Below are positions 19,101-26,820 of a stretch of DNA of 64,000 nucleotides, piece after piece (within the stretch, counting starts at the first letter, position 1; each line of letters opens with the position of its first letter). The stretch comes from Chitinophaga pinensis DSM 2588 (lineage in GTDB: Bacteria; Bacteroidota; Bacteroidia; Chitinophagales; Chitinophagaceae): positions 7,992,001-8,056,000 of the forward strand of contig NC_013132.1 of NCBI RefSeq assembly GCF_000024005.1, written 5' to 3'. A program made the translations under genes and the position numbers. The notes under the pieces are model-generated. The model was not told the origin of the DNA. It ran no database searches and saw only the letters and a program-made list of their open reading frames with translations.

Positions 19101-20270
19101 GGTCTGATTGACACGGTCGAAGTAAATCAGTCCGCCGCCATTCGTACCAATCCAGATATTCCCTTTTTCATCTTCTGCAAAGCAATTGACATCATTATAA
19201 CTCAGGCTGTTATTATCAGCATGGCTATGCTTATACAAGGGAAATTTCACCATATTCTCAGTGAAATAACTAAGTCCTCTTTTGTAGGTGCCACACCAGA
19301 TAATGCCGAAATTATCTTTGTAGAGTGCATAGACGGCATTCTCTGCAATGGTCTTCAGATCGCCTTCTTTATTCACAAGAAAGCGGGACTTAAAATTGTT
19401 ATTCTTATCAATCAGGTTAATTCCTCCGTGATCTGTACCAATCCAGATGAAATGTTTATCGTCTTCCACAATACTATTGACAATATCATTGTTCAAAGCC
19501 CCTGTTTTACTGGATAGCATTTTCACTTTACCATCCGTCCGGTTCAGATAAGCCACCCCGAAATCACTTCCCGGCATATACACCCACATATCCTTTGCTG
19601 CGTCTATGAAGATGCGCAGGGCTAAGGGAGGTTTACCGATGTATTTCCTGATATTGGAATTGCGATAGATAATCTTATTACTGGCAATGTCCAGTTTTTC
19701 CACATCTCCGTTCAGATAAAGGATAACCAGCAGCTTGTCTCCTTCCCCCTGCAGATCGGCAATAGCCGCATTGGCCCTATCCGGCAGTAATATTTTAGTG
19801 GTACGGCCGGTGCTGTCTGTTTTGTATAACCGGGCATCATTATAAGCGATCCACCAGTTGCGGCCTGTTTGTGCGACACTGGTGATGCCGTATTCAGACA
19901 AACCTTTTTTCTTCAGCCAGGTAGTCGCATCGGAGAACTGTTCTGTGACCGGATTATAGAAATTGTCCCCGTTCCTTGTTCTGATAAAAAGCTGATTATT
20001 CGGTGCGGGATAGATACCGGTGATGTAGTCGTCGTTAATAACGCCAGGTTCTGCACTATGCCGGAATGTTTTAAACGCATAACCGTCATAACGGTTTAAT
20101 CCGCTCATGGTACCAAACCACATAAATCCCCTGGCATCTTTATAAATGGAATTTACCTGGTTATTGGATAAACCATTGTTCACATCTAAAGAAGAGAACT
20201 GGTAGGATGGCTGTGCATAGGCATAGCTTACCAGCAATAACAGTGGAAGCAGCAAATTTTTCATTAACAT
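16170..20270 (-). CDS. Hybrid two-component system regulator of the glycan locus
   Basis: A 1366-residue one-protein phosphorelay. It has a signal peptide (1-20), a periplasmic propeller of repeated GLSNNQVNSIYKDARGFMWFGT-like blades (about 25-680), a Y_Y_Y domain (about 690-765), a membrane helix near 780-800, a histidine kinase with LSHEFRTP (His855) and ATPase motifs (NLLSNAFKFTP, GIGLAI), a receiver domain with Asp1167 in MSDVNMSG, and a C-terminal AraC-type HTH (about 1265-1360). Such proteins sense a glycan fragment in the periplasm and switch on the neighbouring SusC/D genes. All domains look intact. Confidence 0.93.
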   Translation of the reverse strand: MLMKNLLLPLLLLVSYAYAQPSYQFSSLDVNNGLSNNQVNSIYKDARGFMWFGTMSGLNRYDGYAFKTFRHSAEPGVINDDYITGIYPAPNNQLFIRTRNGDNFYNPVTEQFSDATTWLKKKGLSEYGITSVAQTGRNWWIAYNDARLYKTDSTGRTTKILLPDRANAAIADLQGEGDKLLVILYLNGDVEKLDIASNKIIYRNSNIRKYIGKPPLALRIFIDAAKDMWVYMPGSDFGVAYLNRTDGKVKMLSSKTGALNNDIVNSIVEDDKHFIWIGTDHGGINLIDKNNNFKSRFLVNKEGDLKTIAENAVYALYKDNFGIIWCGTYKRGLSYFTENMVKFPLYKHSHADNNSLSYNDVNCFAEDEKGNIWIGTNGGGLIYFDRVNQTFKRFQHDPSNDNSISKDVIVSLYVNNYNDLWIGYYFGGMDFYSNGRFNHYRHEEDDPNSLANKSVWKIYRDQRNNFWVGTLGGGLDRFDPGNGIFYHNNVNMPASVHSNYISGFAEDNRGNLWIATAYGIDVLDNSKGVFVHYLSSTHQLSNDNVSSLLYDKRGHMWAGTRAGLNVFDEKVQQFRSFTVKDGLPDNNIITMLEDNEGYLWASTSNGLSRIAVKDGPEGLSISCRNYDDKDGLQSKAFNVNAAFKLSTGELIFGGADGFNLFDPSSLPRNNTRPDVVFTGLRLFDRNIEVNAKVHDRVLLPEALSVTKEIVLKHNENDFSLEFAALNFINTEKNKYAYRLDQFNDNWLIADGSTRRITYTNINPGTYTLQVKAANEDGFWNEEGISLKIIVKPPFWKTPLAYIIYVLLTVAILLLLRRSVIRRAHKRFTLEQERQEARRMHEMDMMKIRLFTNLSHEFRTPVSLILSPLEEIMQQSGEQKEKGKFQLIYRNAKRLLILVNQLMDFRKMEMQELRLNPTWGDIAVFIREVTFSFADLAERKQILFSYKSNAPHVYTYFDNDKIERILFNLLSNAFKFTPSGGAVHVEVNSNKDEQEKTWLEMKVRDTGIGIPEERHEKVFEQFFQSDMPGGLMNRGSGIGLAITREFVKLNNGTITVESEVNKGSCFTVRLPLETCEQPEVADEPQEGVKDQLLTEDPLFAEELPEELSEEELATDTQRQTVLLIEDNEDFRFYLKENLKDCYHIIEGADGIAGWQKTLSGHPDLVMSDVNMSGMNGIDLCRKIKNDPRTKHIPVILVTAAAGEQEQLRGLEAGAADYLVKPFNFEIMLSRVRNLLARPLPAKHQVSLPELQNAENEASPNEKFLRRVLEIVEQNLSNAGFSVEELSRELYMNRVSLYRRIFNLTGQTPVEFIRMIRIKRAAQLLSKTEMNVTEVAYEVGFNNPKYFAKYFKMAYNMLPSAYATAARK

Positions 20271-20709
20271 GGAATACGACTCAGTGCGTTATATTAAAAA
20301 TAAGCTTTTTAGATCATACATGAGCCGCTTTTTTGCGGAGGGAGTGTCAGAGAGACACAACATGTTTGCTTTTTGTTAATATCTGTATACAGGGAATATT
20401 TCCCATTTAATTCCCCGCTAATCCACTTTTCCTTTATCATCAATAAACCCAACCCGGTCATTATCCAAAATTCTAAAAGGAGACTTTGTGCTGCGCCGTG
20501 ACAAAGTGTAAGGTCAGTAGGAAAGAGATAATAAGTAATTGCTTCACAAATAAGTATTTAGATCAGGACCAATTAAATGGTATAAATATGTATTGTCCTT
20601 TCATTATCAGCTTCCTCTATAATTTAAAGTTTTTTTTTGCATCTTACCCAACCCTTTCCCCTTCCCCGGGGGTATTACCTATATCACTGAAACTAATTAA
20701 TATTGACAA
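20271..20709. other. Intergenic region, 439 bp
   Basis: Divergent spacer between the hybrid regulator (minus) and a lipoprotein gene (plus). It is AT-rich with a T-run at 20631-20638. No convincing gene, hairpin or -7 box was found; ATCTTACC after the T-run resembles the -7 boxes of two other genes in the window but is far from the start codon. Confidence 0.5.
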
Positions 20710-21555
20710 ATGAGACGAATGAGACGCATATGTTTACCTATACTACTCGCTGTAACAGTCTCCTGTAGCACCACAAAGCTGGCTGTACCTGACCAGTTCA
20801 GCAGCGTATCCACCCGTTATCCCGTTAAAGGAGCACAAGGCTGGATGGTGAATCAGCACCTGAGCTTTGGGGATTATTCTACTTCCCGCATCAAAAGAGG
20901 CTGGCATATCAAGTCTAGCGTCCGTTATAACAATGTCTGGATTCCTGCGCCGGAAGTACTGGGAAATATATTCGGAGCGGAAATGATGGAAGAAGGGAAG
21001 CATGAAAAGGCTAAGATCAGGTATACCCTGACCAATACCCATAACAGCGCAGAGATTTTCGGTTCAGAGTTTTACGATAGTCATGATGTCGTATTAAACG
21101 CCGGCCGCATCCCCGTCATCGGGGGCGAATATTCCACCCTGCTCAATTCCAGTTATATCTATACGGCAGCCATCGTGCCCAACGACACCAGCGGCACAGG
21201 ACTCTGGTCTTTACTGATGGCCCGGAACTATGATATCCGGAAAGACACTTCACACCGCATTTTCGATGCACCTTATGTGGAAGAAGAGGGGTATGCGACC
21301 AATGGCAGGGATACCGTTAAGATAAGGACGCTTAACCTCAATACCTTTATGAATAAAAACGGGAAAGTATCCAATACCCTGCTGGGCGCCAGAATACTTT
21401 CCGGTTATGAACTGAGCACGGAAGACGGCGTTGTCGGCATCATCGACTCCATGGATAAAGCGATCTGGCTGTACAATGACCAGGAAGAAAAACTCAAGTT
21501 CATCCTTTCGGCCATGGGAACCGCCATCTTGTTAAAGCAAATAGAACGCCAGTAA
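20710..21555 (+). CDS. Hypothetical lipoprotein
   Basis: A 281-residue protein with a short basic N-terminus (MRRMRRI) and signal ending at Cys19 (TVSC). The body is beta-rich (WIPAPEVLGNIFGAEMMEEG; NAGRIPVIGGEYSTLLNSSY). The C-terminal half includes DGVVGIIDSMDKAIWLYN and a final hydrophobic helix (KFILSAMGTAILL). No named family was recognised. It ends 24 bp before a sigma factor gene on the same strand, so it may share the transcript and be part of that signalling unit. Confidence 0.6.
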   Translation: MRRMRRICLPILLAVTVSCSTTKLAVPDQFSSVSTRYPVKGAQGWMVNQHLSFGDYSTSRIKRGWHIKSSVRYNNVWIPAPEVLGNIFGAEMMEEGKHEKAKIRYTLTNTHNSAEIFGSEFYDSHDVVLNAGRIPVIGGEYSTLLNSSYIYTAAIVPNDTSGTGLWSLLMARNYDIRKDTSHRIFDAPYVEEEGYATNGRDTVKIRTLNLNTFMNKNGKVSNTLLGARILSGYELSTEDGVVGIIDSMDKAIWLYNDQEEKLKFILSAMGTAILLKQIERQ

Positions 21556-21579
21556 GCAAACCGCATTATCTGAATAACA

Positions 21580-22122
21580 TTGCAAAGCCAGGAGCAGGAC
21601 ATATCACTCCTTATTGAAGGCTGCCTTGCCAATAACCGCAAGGCGCAGGAACAGCTTTACCGGCTGTTCTACAGCTTTGCTATGTCTATCGCGATGCGTT
21701 ATGCAAGAAGTGAAGCAGATGCGGCAGATATCATGAGCCATGCATTTGTGAAGATCTTCAAAAGTATGCACACCTATGATGCAACAAAAGGGACCATGTA
21801 TGCATGGATCAAACGGATTGTCGCCAATGAAGGCATAGATTATATTAAAAGTCAGAATAAGTTCAACCCTATCGAACTGGAAGATGCTATGGCGCCGTCT
21901 ATCGATAACTCCGTTATCGCCAGGCTGGAAGCTGAAGATATCATGGCTACCATTAAAAAACTACCACCTGCCACCCACGCGGTGTTTATACTATATGTCA
22001 TGGAGGGGCATACCCACAAAGAAATAGCCGTCAAACTAAACATCAGCGAAGGCACCAGTAAATGGCACCTGAGCGAAGCCAGAAAAATACTTAAACAAAC
22101 ATTACAGTTACAAACTGGATGA
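21580..22122 (+). CDS. ECF-type RNA polymerase sigma factor
   Basis: A 180-residue sigma-70 family protein. Region 2 spans about 20-90 (EQLYRLFYSFAMSIAMRYAR, DAADIMSHAFVKIFKSMHTYD) and region 4 about 120-175 (LPPATHAVFILYVMEGHTHKEIAVKLNISEGTSKWHLSEARKIL). The only early in-frame start is TTG at 21580. Its stop overlaps the ATG of the following gene in an ATGA arrangement, typical of a sigma/anti-sigma pair. The target genes are unknown. Confidence 0.88.
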   Translation: MQSQEQDISLLIEGCLANNRKAQEQLYRLFYSFAMSIAMRYARSEADAADIMSHAFVKIFKSMHTYDATKGTMYAWIKRIVANEGIDYIKSQNKFNPIELEDAMAPSIDNSVIARLEAEDIMATIKKLPPATHAVFILYVMEGHTHKEIAVKLNISEGTSKWHLSEARKILKQTLQLQTG

Positions 22123-22700
22123 ACCAAAAAGAAACATATGAAATCATTATCGCCCAAAAGCTGGAACAGCTGCCTGTTCCTGCTATGGAAGACGCTATCT
22201 GGGACCGGATAAGCGCACAGCTGGACATTGAAATGCCGCAGACAACACCTTCTGACAATACCCTTCCTGATAACAACGCATTCCTGAATATTGCCACACT
22301 TTTTGTACTGATCACCGCACTTTCCTGCTACCTCTTTATCAACTTTTTCCATCAAACGCCTGAACCGGTAACACCACCACCTGTCAGCACCCCCGCTACA
22401 ACAACAAAAGACAGCATATGGCATGAACTACCGCCGCCGGCACTGGTACAACCGCCGCTGCCGGATAAGCAGACCATTGAAAAGAAAACGTCTATACAAC
22501 CGGATACAGTAAATACAGTTCGCCCTGCCATCGTAACACCTGCGATAGATAGTGTAGCCACAGATCCACCGGAACAGCTCATTCCACCACCTGTTATCAT
22601 ACCCGTTCCGCCGGCAACGGATACAACACCGAAAAAGAAGTCCAGAGGTGTGAAGGGACTCAGTGATGAAGATTACAGGATAGCCCCTAAAAAACATTAA
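22119..22700 (+). CDS. Probable membrane-bound anti-sigma factor
   Basis: A 193-residue single-pass membrane protein. Residues 1-55 form a cytoplasmic head with the AIWDRISAQL motif seen in Bacteroidota anti-sigma proteins; residues about 57-77 are the membrane helix (LNIATLFVLITALSCYLF); the remaining 115 residues are a Pro/Thr-rich periplasmic tail ending in a basic segment. Translationally coupled to the sigma gene. Unlike the protein at 47593-49536, it has no outer-membrane barrel. The anti-sigma role is inferred from position and topology. Confidence 0.65.
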   Translation: MNQKETYEIIIAQKLEQLPVPAMEDAIWDRISAQLDIEMPQTTPSDNTLPDNNAFLNIATLFVLITALSCYLFINFFHQTPEPVTPPPVSTPATTTKDSIWHELPPPALVQPPLPDKQTIEKKTSIQPDTVNTVRPAIVTPAIDSVATDPPEQLIPPPVIIPVPPATDTTPKKKSRGVKGLSDEDYRIAPKKH

Positions 22701-22790
22701 CACACACTGTTCAGGGAAGTGACCACTTTATATTTTCCGGATTGGACTTGCCGGTAAATCATCTATGTCGAGGTGAGCAACTAATAAAAA

Positions 22791-22816
22791 AAGGCGCCGG
22801 CATGATCCGACGCCTT
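22791..22816 (-). terminator. Intrinsic terminator of the hydrolase gene
   Basis: AAGGCG...CGCCTT forms a stem with one internal mismatch; on the minus strand it is followed by a run of seven T residues. It lies 55 bp after the hydrolase stop at 22871. Confidence 0.75.
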
Positions 22817-22836
22817 CAACTATGACACCCGATTAA

Positions 22837-22852
22837 TGTACTATCTGGTACA
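22837..22852. promoter_or_regulatory. Third, imperfect copy of the TetR palindrome
   Basis: TGTACT-ATCT-GGTACA differs by one base in one half-site from the two perfect sites at 23825 and 24477. It lies downstream of the hydrolase stop, before the terminator, where a repressor site is not expected; it could be a relic or a looping site. Confidence 0.4.
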
Positions 22853-22870
22853 ATATCGTATACTAAAAAA

Positions 22871-23782
22871 CTATTTCACATTCCTTGTCAGAAAATCATC
22901 GATCAGGGAAGTGATCACAGTACCATCTTCTTCCAGTGCGAAGTGACCGGTATCCAGTAAATGTAATTCTGCATCTGGCAGATCTTTCAGATAAGCTTTT
23001 GCACCACTGGCAGGGAAGATTTCATCGTTAGCGCCCCAGGTGATCAGGGTTGGCGGCTGATATTTGCGGAAGAATTCCTGCCATTCAGGATAGCGTTTAG
23101 GATTGCTGCTATAAGAGTAGAATAAAGCCAGTTGTATGTCTACGTTACCGGGGCGGTCCAGTTTACTCTGATCGTGTACCCAGGTATCCGGACTGATCTT
23201 AGCGGCGTCTCTTACACCTGTCAGGTACTGCCATTTTGTAAAATCCAGCTGTGAAGTGGCTTTCATACCATTGATGTGTGCTTCATTCTGCGGGTCAGCC
23301 CAGAAAGCCCTGATAGGATCCCAGAAAGGAGATAAACCTTCTTCATATGCATTACCATTCTGTACGAGTAAAGCCTGTACGCGTTCAGGGTGTCTGGTGG
23401 CAATACGATAACCGACAGGTGCGCCATAGTCCATTACATACAGACTGTATTTTGTCAGTCCCTTTGCCGTAATAAACTGGTCTACGATATCAGCCAGGTG
23501 ATCGAAAGTATATTCGAATTCAGCCACCAGTGGCATACTACTGTTACCAAAACCAGGATAGTCAGGAGCAATCAGGTGATATTTTCCAGACAATGCTGTA
23601 ATGAGGTTGCGGAACATGAAGGAAGAAGTCGGATATCCATGCAGCAGCAGGATGGTCGGATTCTTTGGCGAACCTGCCTCACGGTAGAAAATCTCCTGTC
23701 CTTCGATAGTCAGTGTTTTATACTCAACATTGCTGATGTCTACGCCTTGTGTAGCAGACGGTGTAGTTGTTGCGTGTGCCAT
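22871..23782 (-). CDS. Alpha/beta hydrolase, epoxide hydrolase/haloalkane dehalogenase type
   Basis: A 303-residue alpha/beta-hydrolase. The oxyanion region is [10 protein letters not shown] (His48-Gly49), and the nucleophile elbow is VMDYGAPVG with Asp118 instead of Ser, which marks the epoxide hydrolase/haloalkane dehalogenase branch. Probable acid is Asp253 (WGANDEIFP) and the base His280 (DTGHFALEE). A cap domain lies at about 150-225. No signal peptide. It follows the TetR gene with a TetR-type palindrome directly upstream, so induction by its substrate or a related compound is likely. Substrate unknown. Confidence 0.85.
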   Translation of the reverse strand: MAHATTTPSATQGVDISNVEYKTLTIEGQEIFYREAGSPKNPTILLLHGYPTSSFMFRNLITALSGKYHLIAPDYPGFGNSSMPLVAEFEYTFDHLADIVDQFITAKGLTKYSLYVMDYGAPVGYRIATRHPERVQALLVQNGNAYEEGLSPFWDPIRAFWADPQNEAHINGMKATSQLDFTKWQYLTGVRDAAKISPDTWVHDQSKLDRPGNVDIQLALFYSYSSNPKRYPEWQEFFRKYQPPTLITWGANDEIFPASGAKAYLKDLPDAELHLLDTGHFALEEDGTVITSLIDDFLTRNVK

Positions 23783-23824
23783 TTTGATAAGTATTAAGTT
23801 GAATGTAATTGTTTATGATAATTG

Positions 23825-23840
23825 TGTACTATACAGTACA
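23825..23840. promoter_or_regulatory. TetR-type operator upstream of the hydrolase
   Basis: TGTACT-ATAC-AGTACA is a 16-bp palindrome with the same half-sites as the site in the tetR promoter. It lies 43 bp upstream of the hydrolase start codon and 17 bp after the regulator stop. Confidence 0.7.
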
Positions 23841-23857
23841 ATATTGGGTAAAAAAAT

Positions 23858-24442
23858 TTAATTCAATACCTGGAGACTCATTTCAAGCATCTCTCTCAGG
23901 TCTTCATGATCCGGGTTACTTCTTCTGGTAATATTCACACCATTCCACAGATTGATCAGGTATTTACCAATCACCTCGGGTCTTGCTGTATTCTTTATAG
24001 CCTTTTCTTCCTGTGCTTTTCTGATCACGGCAGTGAAGATATGCTCTGTTCTTGTCAGCAGTTCCGCTGCTACGAGTTTTGTATCCTTATCGCCATCTGA
24101 TAACTGCACCAGTGCATTCCCCAGATAACAACCTTTCATGATCTTCGCCGTCGGATCATCTGCCAGCGACATAAAGAAATCCCTGATGAACTGTACCTGG
24201 TCTTTACTGGCCGCCAGATCACGGGATAACTGTTTGTCATAAGTATCGGAAAACTGCTTCAGGGATTTCTCATATAACTCCTTTTTACCGCCTTTAAAGG
24301 CCAGGTAAAAACTTCCCTTTCCGATACCCATTGCAGCCAGTAATTCATCTGCAGACGCAGCCTCATATCCTTTTTTCCAGAATACGTCGACCGCCTTCTC
24401 CACTACCTCTTTCTCGTCAAATATTTTTGGTCTGCCTGCCAT
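23858..24442 (-). CDS. TetR/AcrR-family repressor
   Basis: A 194-residue regulator. The N-terminal HTH covers about 10-55 (KEVVEKAVDVFWKKGYEAASADELLAAMGIGKGSFYLAF), followed by an all-helical ligand-binding domain. It is upstream of the hydrolase on the same strand; identical palindromes in front of both genes imply that it represses itself and the hydrolase. The ligand is unknown. Confidence 0.9.
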   Translation of the reverse strand: MAGRPKIFDEKEVVEKAVDVFWKKGYEAASADELLAAMGIGKGSFYLAFKGGKKELYEKSLKQFSDTYDKQLSRDLAASKDQVQFIRDFFMSLADDPTAKIMKGCYLGNALVQLSDGDKDTKLVAAELLTRTEHIFTAVIRKAQEEKAIKNTARPEVIGKYLINLWNGVNITRRSNPDHEDLREMLEMSLQVLN

Positions 24443-24462
24443 GTTTCCTGTTGTTTACGATG

Positions 24463-24495
24463 TAAAGATACAAAACTGTACTATTCAGTACAAAA
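24463..24495 (-). promoter_or_regulatory. tetR promoter with embedded palindromic operator
   Basis: On the minus strand TTTTG (24495-24491) and TATCTTTA (24470-24463) are about 20 bp apart, fitting -33 and -7 boxes. The palindrome TGTACT-ATTC-AGTACA at 24477-24492 sits between them and touches the -33 box, the classic layout for repression by blocking RNA polymerase. Confidence 0.7.
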
Positions 24496-24733
24496 TATCT
24501 TTTGCTTTTTTCTTTGGAGAATTTTTTTTACTTATTATACAGCGGTGGGGGATGATATTTCTGCCGGAAATGAGAGAACGCCAGGTAGTTGTTTCATGAG
24601 ATCAAGCATAGATGCGTCGTATATGCGTCGTGTCAACCATATATTTTGGCCTTACAGGGGCCATTCAGGACAAAACGGCTCTATCTGTCTGCTAATATGA
24701 CTACAAACCAACATAACTCATTATTAAACAATA

Positions 24734-24799
24734 GATAAGCCATAAACAATGCATCAACCGTATTTATAGTAATAGTTGATGCATTATTTATGGCTTATC
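24734..24799. repeat. 25-bp inverted repeat downstream of the nitronate monooxygenase gene
   Basis: Arms 24734-24758 and 24775-24799 are reverse complements except for one base, with a 16-nt loop. It lies 29 bp after the stop at 24828. There is no real T-tract, so it may be a 3'-end hairpin protecting the message or a palindromic repeat element. The rest of 24496-24827 shows no gene. Confidence 0.7.
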
Positions 24800-24827
24800 C
24801 ATGCAATATCGTCTGATTAAACCGATA

Positions 24828-25889
24828 TCACAATCCTTCCGCCTGGGCAACCAGCTGAAGGAAAATATCCGCTGAAGACCTGTTCTCAGCTCCCGCTGAC
24901 GCCTGACCAGCCCACATGTTCGTGAACTCCTTCCTGTCAGCCTGCTGCGCTTTAGCCCTCAAACCGGCCGTTATGCTATTTTGTATAGGGTATGGAGGGA
25001 TCTTCAATCCTGAGGCTTCTACTGTGTCCATAAACTGATTTCTGATACCCCTTGCCCACCGTCCGGAGAAAGCGCGGGTAAGGGCGCTATCAGTCACCTG
25101 TGCCTTCGGAAGGGCTGTTTTATAGGAGGCAATGGCCAGACTCTCCTGACTGGCAATAAAAGCCGTCCCGATCTGCACCGCTTTTGCCCCCAGCTGGAAT
25201 GCAGCCCTGATGGTACTGCCGCCTCTGATCCCTCCTGCTGCAATAACAGGGATCTTTACATGAGCTACTATCTCCGGTACCAGGACAAACGTACCCACCA
25301 TCGGTAAAGGTTCATCATCCAGGAAACTCCCCCTGTGTCCACCCGCTTCAATGCCCTGTGCAACCACAGCATCCGCACCTGCCTTTTCTACCAGTACCGC
25401 CTCCTGTACGGAAGTAGCAGTACCCACCAGCACAATCCCTTTTTGCTTTAATGCAGTCATACTTTCCGCATCCGGAATGCCGAAGGTAAAACTGACGACA
25501 GGGATGGCTTCCGCTATGAGGATATCGATCTGTTCTTTGTAACTGTAAAACCGGAGTGCATCCAGTGACAAACGTTCAAAACCCAGCTGATTCTCCTTTG
25601 AAAATGCTTCCAGGAAATCCTGCATTGCTTCCGCATCTGCGCGACTATAGTCAGGTACACCATTCGTAAAAAGATTAACGGCAAACGGCTTAGCTGTCAG
25701 TGATTTTGTCTTACGGATAAGTTCCCTCGTCCTGTCCGGAGATAAACCTCCTACGGGCAGAGAACCCAGGCCGCCTTTTTCTGCAACGGCTGCCACCATC
25801 TCCGGCGTCGTAATGCCCAGCATCGGGGCCTGGATAATGGGGTAGTCAATATTGAGTAAGGCTGACAATTCATTTTTCCATTCCATCAT
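24828..25889 (-). CDS. Nitronate monooxygenase family FMN enzyme
   Basis: A 353-residue TIM-barrel flavoprotein. It opens with LLNIDYPIIQAPMLGITTPEM, the conserved first strand of the family. It has QGIEAGGHRG (flavin and substrate loop, residues about 180-189), IPVIAAGGIRGG and KAVQIGTAFIASQES for phosphate binding. These match class I nitronate monooxygenases/2-nitropropane dioxygenases, which oxidise alkyl nitronates. It is the last gene of a minus-strand run and 48 bp after the Atu4866-like gene. Confidence 0.88.
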   Translation of the reverse strand: MMEWKNELSALLNIDYPIIQAPMLGITTPEMVAAVAEKGGLGSLPVGGLSPDRTRELIRKTKSLTAKPFAVNLFTNGVPDYSRADAEAMQDFLEAFSKENQLGFERLSLDALRFYSYKEQIDILIAEAIPVVSFTFGIPDAESMTALKQKGIVLVGTATSVQEAVLVEKAGADAVVAQGIEAGGHRGSFLDDEPLPMVGTFVLVPEIVAHVKIPVIAAGGIRGGSTIRAAFQLGAKAVQIGTAFIASQESLAIASYKTALPKAQVTDSALTRAFSGRWARGIRNQFMDTVEASGLKIPPYPIQNSITAGLRAKAQQADRKEFTNMWAGQASAGAENRSSADIFLQLVAQAEGL

Positions 25890-25937
25890 TCGATCTTTTT
25901 GGACCTTACAAATTTAAGTCAAAAAGAGATCGGCCTG

Positions 25938-26180
25938 TTAATCCTCTCTGTACAGTACCATACCTGCATGATACAGTATACCTTCCCGGAAATCACCGTC
26001 AGCAGTGAAACCAGTATCATCTTTATAGTCAATGTGATCGCCGGTGATAATATAACTACCCTGATACGCACTTTTCTTATTGCCTCTTGCCTCATCATAG
26101 CGTCCGTTGGGTAACAGCTCATGCCGGATATAACCATCCCTGGTCACCCACATACCTACATATTTATTTGCGTTGTCCAT
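25938..26180 (-). CDS. Atu4866-type small protein
   Basis: An 80-residue protein starting MDNANKYVGMWVTRDGYIR and containing ELLPNGRYDEARGNKKSAYQ and DDTGFTADGDF. It has the conserved pattern of the Agrobacterium Atu4866 domain, a small beta-barrel of unknown function often found beside oxidoreductases. The ATG at 26180 starts the domain cleanly; an upstream start would add 22 unrelated residues and overlap the preceding gene. The preceding gene ends 10 bp upstream. Confidence 0.75.
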   Translation of the reverse strand: MDNANKYVGMWVTRDGYIRHELLPNGRYDEARGNKKSAYQGSYIITGDHIDYKDDTGFTADGDFREGILYHAGMVLYRED

Positions 26181-26190
26181 GCGTTGTTGA

Positions 26191-26757
26191 TTAATTGTGA
26201 ATTTCTTTGCTGTTGTAACTTTCTCCTTTTGTATCGGCGCCGTCACTCATTTGCATTTTCAATGCGAGATGAATCAACTGCGTGACATAATTCCTTAACA
26301 GATCATACTTATACCTGTAATCAGAGGGCCACTCTTCCAACATGCGGACGAATATATCCGCTACTACTTTATCCTGTTCTTTTGTCAGTGCCTGTACCGG
26401 TTTTCCACCGGCCATAAACATGGGAAGCGCATTGATCTTCTCCTGCATCTGTGTCGTAAAGAACGGGGCGCTGAACACGCAGCAGAATCCCGTTTTATCC
26501 GCCTCCAATGATTCCCATGTATACGGCGCATGTGGATTGAAAAACACCAGTGTGGTTGCTGATCCCGCCATACTATTATCAGTATAGTGGGAGCGCTTAC
26601 TTCCTCTTATCAGTCCTATCTTATAATAATCCATGCATTGTTTCGTCCATCCTGTCTTGTACTGCCACACATCCTCCAGCCTGAATACGCCGAAAAGTCC
26701 TGTCTGTTGCTCCGGATGCACGTGTTGTTTTTTAAACACACGCCGGCAGTACGTCAT
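26191..26757 (-). pseudogene. AraC-type regulator lacking its HTH domain (truncated paralogue)
   Basis: A 188-residue protein that aligns along its length with the N-terminal sensor domain of the AraC regulator at 27766-28659: both have YKIGLxRG, TTLxFFNPxxPYTWxSL, FPMF/LPMF, GGKP and SDYxYKYDLLxNYV. The match ends at ALKMQ, followed by about 20 unrelated residues and a stop, so the whole DNA-binding half is missing. It sits between the SDR and Atu4866 genes. It may be a decaying gene or a working sensor-only protein; the reading frame is intact. An upstream ATG at 26817 would add 20 hydrophobic residues. Confidence 0.65.
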
Positions 26758-26820
26758 TATCCGTTTGATATTCGTCGTCAGACAAACCACTATCACGATT
26801 GATAAAAGGAAGCCCATACG

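Noticed and set aside
20486..20713. Short open frame before the lipoprotein gene
   Set aside because: AT-rich spacer sequence with no motif and a T-run inside; taken as non-coding.
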